A stretch of DNA of 47,482 nucleotides from Rhizobium sp. J15 (GCF_002531825.1 NZ_NWSX01000045.1:1-47482), one strand, 5' to 3'. Counted from the first letter of the stretch, positions 7,633 through 15,714 are shown. Program-made: numbers and translations. The notes: a model not told the origin generated them from the letters alone.

Positions 7633-7676
7633 GGGGACCATATGAGCGATCGCGCCGTAGCAGCTTGAGGTGCGCT

Positions 7677-9422
7677 TCAGGACAGATCCATCGACTTTTC
7701 CCACTGCTGGCGCAGGACGTTCATTTCCGTGCGCTTCTGGGCCATCTCGCTGACGACGGCGCGCAGATTGGGATGGCGCGACATGAACATGTTGAAGTCG
7801 CGCCGTTCGAGCACTTCGAACTGGCAGAAATCGACGGCGATGACGTCGGCAGTGCGTCGTCCGCCGGTCAGAAGCGCCATTTCGCCGAAGAAGGCGCCAG
7901 GCTCCAGCCGGATCGCGCCGCTGGCAAGACGAACTTCCACGGCTCCCGACGAGATGAAGTACATGCCGTCGCCACGGTCGCCGCGGCGGATGACGCGTTC
8001 GCCGGGCGGGGCGGATTTCGCCTTGAAGAGCAGCAGCAGCTCCTCCTGCGCGTCCTCATTGACCTGGGAGAACAGCGGGAAGGTTTCGATCAGCTGCTGG
8101 ATCTTCAGCTGGTGCTGGCGCTCGCGCTCCTCGCCGAGCGCTCTGATCTTTTCCAGTTCGACGCCGAGCGCCTTCTGGCGGCCTCTGCCATAGTTTTCCC
8201 AGAGGGACGGCCAGTTCGAACGCATGTATTTCTTCAGGCCGTCGGTCGCAAAGATCACCAGCGGGTTGAGCGTGATCGACAGGATCGCGGCGGCAAGGAT
8301 CATATCCCGGCCTTCTTGCGGCAGGAGGCCGAGCGAGACGCCGAGGCCGGCGAGGATGAAGGAAAATTCGCCGATCTGGGCAAGGCCGCCGGCCAATGTC
8401 AGCCCCATGCCGATCGGATAACGCAGCAGCATGACGATCGCGAAGGTGATGATGCCCTTGCCGAGGATGATGAGTGCCAGCGCGCCGATCACGGCCACCG
8501 GCTGACGCACCAGGATCGAGGGGTCGAAGAGCATGCCGACGGAGACGAAGAACAGCACGGAGAAGGCATTCTGCAGCGGCAGCGAATCGGCGGCGGCCCT
8601 GTGGCTGAGCTGGGATTCGCTCATGACGACGCCGGCGAAAAACGCGCCGAGCGCGAAGGAGACGCCGAAGATCGCCGCCGAGCCGAAGGCGATGCCGAGT
8701 GCGATCGCCAGCACCGTCAGCGTGAAGAGTTCGCGCGAGCCGGTGCGGGCGATCATCGTCAGCAGCCAGGGCACGATGCGCGGCCCGAGGAAGATCGCCA
8801 TGGCGGCAAAAGCCGCCACCTTCAAGAGTGTGAGGCCGATCGTCAGCGCCAGCGGCAAGTCGCCGAGACCGTGGGTCGTATCGACGGCGTGGCCACCCAG
8901 GAGTTCGGCGAGCGCCGGCAGCATCACCAGCGCCAGCACCATCACCAGATCCTCGACGATCAGCCAGCCGACGGCGACGCGCCCGCTCGGCGCATTGACG
9001 AGGTTGCGTTCCTCCAGCGCCTTCAGAAGAACGACCGTGCTCGCTACCGACAGGCTGAGGCCGAAGACGAGGCCGGCGCCGAGGCTCCAGCCCCAGAGCT
9101 TGCAGAGACCGATGCCCAACAGGGTGGCGAGAATGATGCGCCCGATCGCGCCCGGCACGGCGAGGCCGCGCACGGCGAGCAGGTCGGAGGCGGAAAAATG
9201 CAGGCCGACGCCGAACATCAGCAGGATGACGCCCATTTCGGCGAGCTGGCCGGCAAGGGCGGTGTCGGCAACGAAGCCCGGCGTGAACGGCCCCATCAGG
9301 ATGCCGGCCATCAGGTAACCGACGAGCGGCGGCAGCCGCAGCCGATCGGCGCCGTAACCGAGGATCGCCGCGAAAACGAAACTGACGGCGACCGTTGCTA
9401 TGAGTCCTACTTCCTGATGCAC
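7677..9422 (-). CDS. CPA2-family cation:proton antiporter with C-terminal cyclic-nucleotide-binding domain
   Basis: 581 residues from a GTG at 9422, chosen because GGAAGGG lies 6 bases upstream and the protein then starts directly with the first helix; an ATG at 9473 would add 17 residues. Residues 1-385 form about 12 membrane helices of the KefB/Na+/H+ exchanger fold (GYLMAGILMGPFTPG; SLSVASTVVLLKALEE; VGWLIVEDLVMVLAL with the conserved acidic residues). After a basic linker comes a CNBD-like domain (about 450-565) containing PPGERVIRRGDRGDGMYFI and the phosphate-binding GAFFGEMALLTGGRRTADV. There is no TrkA-N/RCK domain, unlike KefB and KefC, so control by cAMP or cGMP is inferred. The ion is unknown. 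Confidence 0.9.
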   Translation of the reverse strand: MHQEVGLIATVAVSFVFAAILGYGADRLRLPPLVGYLMAGILMGPFTPGFVADTALAGQLAEMGVILLMFGVGLHFSASDLLAVRGLAVPGAIGRIILATLLGIGLCKLWGWSLGAGLVFGLSLSVASTVVLLKALEERNLVNAPSGRVAVGWLIVEDLVMVLALVMLPALAELLGGHAVDTTHGLGDLPLALTIGLTLLKVAAFAAMAIFLGPRIVPWLLTMIARTGSRELFTLTVLAIALGIAFGSAAIFGVSFALGAFFAGVVMSESQLSHRAAADSLPLQNAFSVLFFVSVGMLFDPSILVRQPVAVIGALALIILGKGIITFAIVMLLRYPIGMGLTLAGGLAQIGEFSFILAGLGVSLGLLPQEGRDMILAAAILSITLNPLVIFATDGLKKYMRSNWPSLWENYGRGRQKALGVELEKIRALGEERERQHQLKIQQLIETFPLFSQVNEDAQEELLLLFKAKSAPPGERVIRRGDRGDGMYFISSGAVEVRLASGAIRLEPGAFFGEMALLTGGRRTADVIAVDFCQFEVLERRDFNMFMSRHPNLRAVVSEMAQKRTEMNVLRQQWEKSMDLS

Positions 9423-9583
9423 GTCTGGCCCTTCCGGATGACAAGGGCCGCACTTTGGACGAAGTGCAAGCAAAATTAAACAGTTGATTCGCGTGATATG
9501 GCGACTGTTCGGCGCCTAAATTGATCTGGCGCAAGCGGGCATTTCTCCTTTGCCCCACTCATCATCCTGCCGTCCCCGATGTT

Positions 9584-9608
9584 GGAACCACTTGCAGCCT
9601 GTCTCGTT
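9584..9608 (+). promoter_or_regulatory. EcfG/RpoE2-type general stress promoter
   Basis: GGAAC at 9584-9588 and CGTT at 9605-9608 are separated by 16 bases, matching the alphaproteobacterial EcfG (RpoE2) consensus GGAAC-N16/17-CGTT. The -10 element lies 29 bases before the ATG of the small secreted protein, and the Shine-Dalgarno follows at 9621-9630. The spacing and placement are right for a short-leader stress transcript. This is a motif reading only. Confidence 0.6.
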
Positions 9609-9637
9609 GCTCTTTCATCAGGAGAAGGAGAAACGAT

Positions 9638-9922
9638 ATGCGAAAGATCATCCTGAACTGTACTGTGACGGCTCTTGCCGTCTGCTCATTTGCCGCGCCC
9701 GTTCTCGCCGACAGCATCTATGTCAGAGAGCGTTCCTATGACGACGGCTATCGCCATGAGCGGGTACGACCGGGCGTCACCATCAGTGAGCGCGGCATCA
9801 CCTTCGGCGCGGTGCGCGAACGCGAGCGCCGCCGCTATCGCGACGACGGCTGCGAAACCCGGAGCGTCACTCGCCAGACCGAAGACGGCGAAGTTACCAG
9901 GACGGTCCGGCGCTGCTATTGA
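9638..9922 (+). CDS. Small secreted arginine/tyrosine-rich protein
   Basis: 94 residues. A signal peptide is clear: MRKIIL, hydrophobic core to residue 20, then APVLADS with likely cleavage after Ala24. The mature part (about 70 residues) is very polar and rich in Arg, Glu, Tyr and Asp (RERERRRYRDDG), with two cysteines (in GCETRS and in the C-terminal RRCY) that could form one disulfide. GGAGAAGGAG directly upstream of the ATG is a strong ribosome site. It has no recognised domain. It sits alone behind an EcfG-like promoter and is followed by a hairpin terminator, so it is a single-gene unit. A periplasmic stress or envelope role is inferred. Confidence 0.85.
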   Translation: MRKIILNCTVTALAVCSFAAPVLADSIYVRERSYDDGYRHERVRPGVTISERGITFGAVRERERRRYRDDGCETRSVTRQTEDGEVTRTVRRCY

Positions 9923-9945
9923 GGATATATGACATGAAGACGGAG

Positions 9946-9974
9946 CCCGGTTCCTGTGCGAGCCGGGTTTTTGT
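9946..9974 (+). terminator. Rho-independent terminator after the small secreted protein
   Basis: The stem CCCGGTTC (9946-9953) pairs with GAGCCGGG (9960-9967), 8 bp with one G-U pair and a six-base loop, followed by TTTTTGTT. It lies 23 bases after the stop codon of the secreted-protein gene. Confidence 0.85.
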
Positions 9975-10080
9975 TGGTCCGCTATCGCAATGCGGTGGTG
10001 GAAATCACTTGTCGATGCTATGAGCGCGCCTTCGTTCAAAGCGCGTATCTCACGCCAAGCACCTCGCAGGATTTTTCAGC

Positions 10081-10368
10081 ATGATTGAGCTTACCCCATC
10101 CCAGATCGCTGCACTCAAACTCGTCAGGGATGGAGATCTTTATCCTCAACCGGCCAATAAATGGACGCATCAGAACGCGACCGTGACCTACGCCAAATCC
10201 GACCGGTGGAAAGAGCGGCCGCAGAAAGTCAAATCGGTCACGGCAAAGACGCTGGGAGAGTTGACGGAATCGGGCTTCCTCGAGCGGCGGCACCTGGACG
10301 ACGATGTCTCGAAAGACGTCTACGGCATCACCATGGCCGGCAAGATATGGCTGTTGAAGAATAAGTAA
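10081..10368 (+). CDS. Small protein of unknown function, possible winged-helix fold
   Basis: 95 residues. The sequence runs LTPSQIAALKLVRDGDLYPQ, a basic Lys/Trp-rich centre (KWTHQNATVTYAKSDRWKERPQKVKS), then TAKTLGELTESGFLERRH and GITMAGKIWLLKN. Helix-turn-helix spacing followed by a leucine-rich helix and a short hairpin resembles MarR-like winged-helix proteins that have lost their flanking helices, but I cannot name a family. The ATG at 10081 follows AGGATTTTTCAGC, a loose ribosome site. It lies between a terminator and tRNA-Leu, a place where small accessory genes often sit. No membrane or signal segment is seen. Confidence 0.65.
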   Translation: MIELTPSQIAALKLVRDGDLYPQPANKWTHQNATVTYAKSDRWKERPQKVKSVTAKTLGELTESGFLERRHLDDDVSKDVYGITMAGKIWLLKNK

Positions 10369-10427
10369 TTTTATTCGGATGCCAATTCGTTCCGTATCCG
10401 GATCTGGGCGCGGGGGTAGAAACCAGT

Positions 10428-10456
10428 CCGCCTTCGTTCCTGACGGAACTACGGCG
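10428..10456 (-). terminator. Possible 3' hairpin of tRNA-Leu
   Basis: CGTTCC (10435-10440) and GGAAC (10445-10449) form a stem with loop TGAC, extended by CGCC/GGCG after a two-base mismatch. On the minus strand it lies about 14 bases after the CCA end of tRNA-Leu and is followed by ACTGGTTTCT. The T-tract is weak, so it may be a processing hairpin instead. Confidence 0.4.
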
Positions 10457-10469
10457 CGACAGCGGAGGC

Positions 10470-10555
10470 TGGTGCCCCATGCCGGGGTCGAACCAGCACT
10501 TCTTTCGAAACTCGATTTTGAGTCGAGCGCGTCTACCAATTCCGCCAATGGGGCA
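10470..10555 (-). tRNA. tRNA-Leu (anticodon CAA)
   Basis: 86 bases including an encoded CCA. The acceptor arms TGCCCCA and TGGGGCA pair fully. The D-arm reads GGCGGAATTGGTAGACGC. The anticodon stem CTCGA/TCGAG encloses the loop CTCAAAA, giving anticodon CAA for TTG leucine codons. A long variable arm follows, as expected for leucine tRNA, then the T-arm with GGTTCGACCCC. It is transcribed leftward. Confidence 0.96.
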
Positions 10556-10575
10556 ACGGATACAGACGGGCGGCT

Positions 10576-10604
10576 GTCTAACATGTGAGCGCCTGCACGC
10601 GCAA
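10576..10604 (-). promoter_or_regulatory. Putative promoter of tRNA-Leu
   Basis: On the minus strand TTGCGC (10604-10599) and TTAGAC (10581-10576) are separated by 17 bases. The -10 ends 20 bases before the mature tRNA 5' end, and the stretch after it is GC-rich (AGCCGCCCG), as in growth-rate-controlled stable-RNA promoters. The -10 is a poor match to consensus. Confidence 0.4.
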
Positions 10605-10684
10605 GACGCGCGAGTGAAGTTATCAGACTGATCCGGTAGAGAGTTCCGGCCTCGTTTCGAGGCCGGAGGCATATATCTATTCTC

Positions 10685-11980
10685 TCAATGGGCGGCGGCG
10701 GGCACCGGGTTGGTCAGGCCGGACTTCTTCAGCGTGATCGCCAGGATCGAGGCCAGCAGGCAGAAGGCGCCGGCGATGAAGAAGGCGGGCAGGTAGCTCG
10801 AAAGCTCGGTTCGCGAGAGGCCGGCGCCATAGGCGGCGGTGGCGGCGCCCAGTTGATGGCCGGCGAAGACCCAGCCGAAGACGAGGCCGGCTTTTTCGCG
10901 GCCGAAGCGATCGGCGGCGATCTTGACGGTCGGCGGTACGGTGGCGATCCAGTCGAGGCCATAGAAGATGGCAAAGAAGGAGAGGCCGTAGAAGCTGAAA
11001 TCGCTGAAGGGCAGATAGAGCAGCGAAAGGCCGCGCAGGCCGTAGTACCAGAACAGCAGCCAGCGATTGTCGAAGCGGTCGGAGAGCCAGCCGGAGCCGA
11101 TCGTGCCGAAGAAATCGAAGATGCCCATGACGGCAAGCACGCTGGCGGCGGCCACCGGCGTGATGCCGAAATCGCCGCAGAGGGTGACGAAATGCGTCTG
11201 GATCAGGCCGTTGGTGCTCAGCCCGCAGATGAAGAAGGTGGCAAAGAGGATCCAGAAGGTCGAGGTCGTCGAAATTTCCTTCAGCACGGTGATCGGAGTC
11301 GCAAGCGCTGCCCCAAGCGTGCCACGTGCCGGGGCAGGGGCGACGTGGGTTTCCCCGAGCAGCGGCAGGCTTACGTCAGAAGGACGGTCGCGCATGAGGA
11401 GAAGGACGAGCAGGGCCGCAACCATGATCATGGCGCAGACGAAGAAGACGGTGGCGCGCCAGCCGTAGCGCTCCGTGAGCTCCGCCATCAGCGGCAGGAA
11501 CACCAGCTGGCCGGTTGCAGAGCTTGCCGAGAGCATGCCGACGACGAGGCCGCGGTGCTTGACGAACCAGCGCGTGGAAACCGTTGCCGCCAGCACCATG
11601 GCCGTCAGGCCGGTGCCGAAGCCGACGACGATGCCCCACAGCGCCAGCAGATGCCAGAGCTTGGTCATGAACAGCGAGCCGATGAAGCCTGCGCCGATCA
11701 GCGCCAGCGCGAAAACGATGACCTTGCGGACGCCGAAATAATTCATGAAGGCGGCGGCAAAGGGACCCATCAGGCCGAAGAGGATCAGGCGGATCGCAAG
11801 GGCGGAGGAAATCTGCGACGTTTCCCAGCCGAACTCATCCTGCAGCGGCTTGATGAGCACGCCGGGGGCGCCCATGGCGCCGGCCGTGACCAGCATGGTG
11901 AGGAAGGTCGCGGCAACGACGACCCAGCCATAGTGGACGTTCCGCCGGGCAAGGGTGGAGGCAAGCGCTGTAGAAACCAT
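10685..11980 (-). CDS. Major facilitator superfamily transporter
   Basis: 431 residues with 12 hydrophobic helices. It shows the MFS layout: a first half starting RRNVHYGWVVVAATFLTML, the loop 2-3 region (MNYFGVRKVIVFAL), a central polar loop (MRDRPSDVSLPLLGE), and a matching second half with SGWLSDRFDNRW, the second copy of the loop signature. It most resembles the OFA/monocarboxylate-type MFS proteins, but the substrate cannot be read from sequence. It is divergent from a TetR gene with palindromic operators between them, so it is probably the repressed target. There is a GGA ribosome site 9 bases upstream of the ATG. Confidence 0.9.
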   Translation of the reverse strand: MVSTALASTLARRNVHYGWVVVAATFLTMLVTAGAMGAPGVLIKPLQDEFGWETSQISSALAIRLILFGLMGPFAAAFMNYFGVRKVIVFALALIGAGFIGSLFMTKLWHLLALWGIVVGFGTGLTAMVLAATVSTRWFVKHRGLVVGMLSASSATGQLVFLPLMAELTERYGWRATVFFVCAMIMVAALLVLLLMRDRPSDVSLPLLGETHVAPAPARGTLGAALATPITVLKEISTTSTFWILFATFFICGLSTNGLIQTHFVTLCGDFGITPVAAASVLAVMGIFDFFGTIGSGWLSDRFDNRWLLFWYYGLRGLSLLYLPFSDFSFYGLSFFAIFYGLDWIATVPPTVKIAADRFGREKAGLVFGWVFAGHQLGAATAAYGAGLSRTELSSYLPAFFIAGAFCLLASILAITLKKSGLTNPVPAAAH

Positions 11981-12031
11981 GAGTAGATTCCGTTCGGATT
12001 CAGGTTCGGGGGAGATGGATGCGGGATTTAC

Positions 12032-12079
12032 ATGATGGTCATCATATTTCTTGCCTATTGATGATGGACGTCATATATT
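12032..12079. promoter_or_regulatory. Two TetR-type operators and the tetR promoter
   Basis: Operator 1, ATGATG-GT-CATCAT (12032-12045), and operator 2, ATGATG-GA-CGTCAT (12061-12074), are 29 bp apart and share half-sites. Operator 2 occupies the spacer of a good plus-strand promoter, TTGCCT (12051-12056), 17 bases, TATATT (12074-12079), which would transcribe the TetR gene 31 bases downstream. Operator 1 lies on the MFS side. The arrangement predicts autorepression and control of the transporter. Confidence 0.65.
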
Positions 12080-12109
12080 TTGTCAAGCAGCTATTTCCGG
12101 AGATGAAAA

Positions 12110-12694
12110 ATGCGGGTCAGCCGCGAGAAATTCGCCGAAAACCGAGAGAAAATCCTGAGTGTTGCCGGCGTGCTCTTTCGCGAAAACGGTTTCGACGGAG
12201 TGGGTGTCGCCGACATCATGAAGGCGGCTGGGCTGACGCATGGCGGTTTTTACGGTCATTTCGCTTCGAAGGACGAGCTGGCGCTGGAGGTCAGCCGCAA
12301 GCTGATCGACAAGGTCGAAACACGCTGGAAGGAGCATATCGCCCAGTCTCCCGACCGGCCGCTGGAATCGCTTCTCGACCATTATATCCACTGGCGCACG
12401 GTCGACGATCCGGGCGGCAGCTGCGTCTTCGCGACACTGATCCAGGAGGTGAGCCGCAGCCGCGGTGCGGTGCGCGCCGTCTTCAGCGACGGGCTTTCCG
12501 TGCTGGTCGACACGCTCGCCGATATCGTTCCCGGCGAGAGCGAAGAGGAACGCCGCGCCAATGCCACCACCACGCTCTCCTCGATGATGGGTGCGGTCAT
12601 CCTGGCCCGTGCGGTCGAGGACCGGGCGCTTGCCGAGCAGTTTCTGGTGACAATGCGCCGGCAGCTCGATCCCAATCACGGCAATCAGGAATAA
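12110..12694 (+). CDS. TetR/AcrR family transcriptional regulator
   Basis: 194 residues. The N-terminal TetR DNA-binding domain spans about 9-56: REKILSVAGVLFRENGFDGV, then GVADIMKAAGLTHGGFYGHFASKDEL, the recognition helix with the typical FYxHFxSK ending. The C-terminal ligand domain contains GGSCVFATLIQEVSRS and a helix pair ending ALAEQFLVTMRRQL. This is the branch with TetR_C related to the YcdC/NemR-like regulators; the ligand is unknown. The start ATG at 12110 is preceded by GGAGATGAAAA. It is divergent from the MFS gene and probably controls it. Confidence 0.92.
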   Translation: MRVSREKFAENREKILSVAGVLFRENGFDGVGVADIMKAAGLTHGGFYGHFASKDELALEVSRKLIDKVETRWKEHIAQSPDRPLESLLDHYIHWRTVDDPGGSCVFATLIQEVSRSRGAVRAVFSDGLSVLVDTLADIVPGESEEERRANATTTLSSMMGAVILARAVEDRALAEQFLVTMRRQLDPNHGNQE

Positions 12695-12696
12695 GC

Positions 12697-12879
12697 TCAA
12701 TCGCGAAAGGTGATGAGGGCGTTGCTCTCGATCTCGGTGAATTTTCTATCCTGTGAAAGAGCGGCCAGCTCGCTTCGCAGCGCCTGCTCGAATTCCATCG
12801 TCCTGCCGCCGAGCGCCCCCTCCGTATTAACGGGGAGGGAGCTGTCCTGGTGGTTTGAAGGCCGAAAGCGTGCTGGCGA
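12697..12879 (-). pseudogene. Coding-like stretch in frame behind the aldo/keto reductase stop; possible 33-residue gene at its end
   Basis: After the TAA of the aldo/keto reductase (12880-12882) the same frame stays open for 60 more codons to a TGA at 12697-12699. The codons look translated (GAG, CAG, GCG, CTG, GAG, CTG, GCC, ATC GAG AGC AAC GCC). The last 33 residues can start at an ATG at 12798 with GGCAGGACG just ahead, giving MEFEQALRSELAALSQDRKF then TEIESNALITFRD. I do not recognise the sequence. It may be a small gene, a remnant of a larger one, or coding-like repeat sequence. An imperfect hairpin (CCCCTCCGT...ACGGGGAGGG) lies at about 12826-12848. It ends 3 bp from the convergent TetR gene. 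Confidence 0.4.
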
Positions 12880-13860
12880 TTATTTGAAACCGGCCACGGC
12901 ATGCGGGATATAAGGCGCTTCCAGCGCCGCGATTTCCTCGGCGGTGAGCTTGACCGACAGCGAGGCGACGGCGTCCTTCAGATGGTGGGGTTTGGACGCG
13001 CCGATGATCGGGGAAGTCACCACGCTTTTCTGCAGGATCCAGGCCGTTGCCACCTGGGCGCGGGAGATGCCGCGGGCCTTGGCGATGTCGGCCACGGCCT
13101 CGACAATCTTGCGGTCGGAGTCGACCGACTGGGTGTAGAGCGTCTTGCCGAATTCATCGGTTTCGCTGCGCGCCGTCGCCTCGTCCCAGTCACGGGTCAG
13201 GCGGCCGCGGGCAAGCGGGCTCCAGGGAATGACGGCGATCTTCTGATCCTCGCAGAGCGGCAGCATTTCGCGCTCTTCCTCGCGGTAGAGCAGATTCAGG
13301 TGGTCCTGCATGCTGACGAATTCCGTCCAGCCGTTCAGCCTTGAGACGTAGAGCGCCTTGGCGAATTGCCAGGCATACATGGAGGAGGCGCCGATATAGC
13401 GCGCCTTGCCTGCCTTGACGACGTCGTGCAGCGCTTCCAGCGTTTCCTCGATCGGCGTCGTATAGTCGAAGCGATGGATCTGGTAGAGGTCGACGTAATC
13501 CGTGCCCAGGCGGCGCAGGCTGTTGTCGATCTCATCGAAGATCGCCTTGCGCGACAGGCCGGCGCCGTTCGGGCCGGGCCGCATGCGGTTGAACACCTTG
13601 GTCGCCAGCACGATATCCTCGCGCTTGGCGAAGTCTTTGATGGCGCGCCCGACGATCTCCTCCGAAGAACCGTTGGAATAGGTGTTGGCCGTGTCGAGGA
13701 AATTGATGCCGAGATCGATCGCCTGCTTGATCATTGCCCGGCTTTCCTCTTCCCGCAGGCTCCAGGCATGGTTGCCGCGGCCAGGATCGCCGAAGGTCAT
13801 GCAGCCCAGGCAGATTTTCGACACTTCGAGACCGGTCTTTCCAAATTTTGCGTATTCCAT
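12880..13860 (-). CDS. Aldo/keto reductase
   Basis: 326 residues, the usual length for this NADPH-dependent (β/α)8 family. The catalytic tetrad is visible: Asp56 and Tyr61 (DTANTYSNG), Lys88 (ATKVFNRM) and His129 (YQIHRFD). The C-terminal cofactor part reads IPWSPLARGRLTRDW and SPIIGASKPHHLKDA. It is close to the YajO/AKR11-like group with GCMTFGDPG near the N-terminus; the substrate is unknown. The ATG at 13860 has GGAG 9 bases upstream; an ATG at 13911 would add 17 residues with no such site. It is transcribed away from the acyl-CoA ligase gene, with 222 bp between them. Confidence 0.94.
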   Translation of the reverse strand: MEYAKFGKTGLEVSKICLGCMTFGDPGRGNHAWSLREEESRAMIKQAIDLGINFLDTANTYSNGSSEEIVGRAIKDFAKREDIVLATKVFNRMRPGPNGAGLSRKAIFDEIDNSLRRLGTDYVDLYQIHRFDYTTPIEETLEALHDVVKAGKARYIGASSMYAWQFAKALYVSRLNGWTEFVSMQDHLNLLYREEEREMLPLCEDQKIAVIPWSPLARGRLTRDWDEATARSETDEFGKTLYTQSVDSDRKIVEAVADIAKARGISRAQVATAWILQKSVVTSPIIGASKPHHLKDAVASLSVKLTAEEIAALEAPYIPHAVAGFK

Positions 13861-14082
13861 GAAACGACTCCGTGATGAATCTGACGGTGCTCCCCGGCGG
13901 CTTTCCATCATCTAGTGCGGAGCCAGCGAAGTCGCAGGGGAGCGCAACGAAGAATTTGTGCTGCATGTGCACAATCATCCGTGACGCCTGAAACGGCGTT
14001 TTCCGCGCCATTTCGCGCTCCTGCTTGCACATCGGCGCCGCAAGGTGTTAGCTGCTGCAGCATTTTTTACCGGAATCCGACT

Positions 14083-15714
14083 ATGCAACTGCCCTCCCAT
14101 GATCGTTATGACGATCTCTATCGTGATTTCTCCTGGCGGATTCCGGAGGATTTCAACATCGGCCGCGCCGTCAGCGACGATTGGGCGGCCCGGGCGCCGG
14201 AGCGCGTCTGCCTCGAGCATTTCAGCCCCGACGGCGATCATCACTCGATGACCTACCGCGCGCTCGCCGACCGTTCCTCGGCCTTCGCCAATGCGCTGGT
14301 TTCGCTCGGGATCGAACGCGGCGATCGCGTCGCGCTGCTGCTGCCGCAGTCCTTCGAGACGGTGATCGCGCATGTGGCGATCTACAAGGCCGGTGCGGTC
14401 GCGCTGCCGCTGGCGCTGCTCTTCGGCGTCGAGGCGCTGGAATACCGGCTGAAGGCGGCAGGGGCTGCGGCCGTCGTCACCAACGGTTTCGGCCTCGATC
14501 GCATCCGGCAGATCCGTGAGCGCCTGCCGATGCTGAAACATGTGGTCAGCGTCGACGGGACAAATGACGACGCGCTGGGATTTGCCGAGCTGGTGGATGC
14601 TCACCCCTCGGTCTTCGACGTTGCCGAGACCGGTCCGAACGATCCGGCGCTGATGATCTTTACCTCAGGCACCACAGGGCCGCCGAAGGGTGCGCTGCAT
14701 GGCCACCGCGTTCTGCCCGGGCATATTCCCGGCATGCAGTTCGCCCATGAGGGTTTTCCGCGTGCCGGCGACAAGGTCTGGACGCCATCCGACTGGGCCT
14801 GGGCCGGGGGCCTGCTCAACGCGCTGCTGCCGAGCCTTCTGCTCGGCGTTCCCGTCGTCTCCTCGCCGGCGCAGAAATTCGATGCCGACATGGCCTACCG
14901 GATCATGGCGGAGATGAAGGTGCGCAATGCCTTCATCCCGCCGACGGCGCTAAGGCTGATGCGATCCGTTGCCGATCCGCGCTCGAAATATGATCTGGTG
15001 CTGCGCACCATCGGCTCGGCCGGAGAAGCGCTCGGCCGCGAGACCTATGAATGGGCGCGGCGTGCGCTCGGCATCACCGTCAACGAATTCTACGGGCAGA
15101 CGGAGTGCAATTTCGTGCTCTCGTCGAGCGCTGCCCATGGCGTGACCAGGGCCGGCGCCATCGGCAGAGCGGTGCCGGGACACCGGGTCGCGATCGTCAG
15201 CGAAGCGGGCGATGAATTGCCGGCCGGCGAGCCGGGCCAGATCGCCATCGCCAGTCCCGATCCAGTCATGTTCCTCGGCTATTGGAACGATGAGGCGGCG
15301 ACCGAGAAAAAATTCGTCAAGGGTTGGCTGCTCACCGGCGATATCGGCCGGCAGGATGGTGAGGGCTACGTCACCTTCGAAGGCCGCGACGACGACGTCA
15401 TCACCTCTTCGGGATACCGCATCGGCCCGGCCGAAATCGAGGACTGCCTGATCGGCCATCCCGCCGTGCAGCTTGCCGCCGCCGTCGGCAAGCCCGATGC
15501 TGTGCGCACCGAGATCGTCAAGGCCTATATCGTGCTGGCGCAGGGCCATCCGCCGAGCGAGGCGCTCGCCGCCGACATCAGGGAATGGGTGAAGATGCGG
15601 CTTTCGATGCACGAATATCCGCGCGAGGTGGAATTCGTCGAGTCGCTGCCGCTGACCACGACAGGCAAGGTGATCCGCCGGCTGTTGCGCGAGAGGGCGG
15701 CAGCCGAAGGCTGA
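14083..15714 (+). CDS. AMP-dependent acyl-CoA synthetase, medium-chain (ACSM-like) type
   Basis: 543 residues. It activates a carboxylic acid through an acyl-adenylate to the CoA thioester. Visible adenylation motifs are the P-loop IFTSGTTGPPKG (192-203), the aromatic FYGQTECN motif, WLLTGDIGRQDGEGYVTFEG with the ATP-ribose Asp, the hinge region DDDVITSSGYRIGP, and the C-terminal catalytic Lys529 in TTTGKVIRR. The FYGQTE form is typical of the ACSM/medium-chain branch, so a medium-chain or aromatic acid is the likely substrate. The ATG at 14083 has only a weak CGGAA site upstream. It converges on the FemAB-like gene with a 4 bp gap. Confidence 0.93.
   Translation: MQLPSHDRYDDLYRDFSWRIPEDFNIGRAVSDDWAARAPERVCLEHFSPDGDHHSMTYRALADRSSAFANALVSLGIERGDRVALLLPQSFETVIAHVAIYKAGAVALPLALLFGVEALEYRLKAAGAAAVVTNGFGLDRIRQIRERLPMLKHVVSVDGTNDDALGFAELVDAHPSVFDVAETGPNDPALMIFTSGTTGPPKGALHGHRVLPGHIPGMQFAHEGFPRAGDKVWTPSDWAWAGGLLNALLPSLLLGVPVVSSPAQKFDADMAYRIMAEMKVRNAFIPPTALRLMRSVADPRSKYDLVLRTIGSAGEALGRETYEWARRALGITVNEFYGQTECNFVLSSSAAHGVTRAGAIGRAVPGHRVAIVSEAGDELPAGEPGQIAIASPDPVMFLGYWNDEAATEKKFVKGWLLTGDIGRQDGEGYVTFEGRDDDVITSSGYRIGPAEIEDCLIGHPAVQLAAAVGKPDAVRTEIVKAYIVLAQGHPPSEALAADIREWVKMRLSMHEYPREVEFVESLPLTTTGKVIRRLLRERAAAEG

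Noticed and set aside
10470..10555. tRNA-Leu as the attachment site of an integrated element
   Set aside because: I found no second copy of the tRNA 3' end and no integrase gene within the window.
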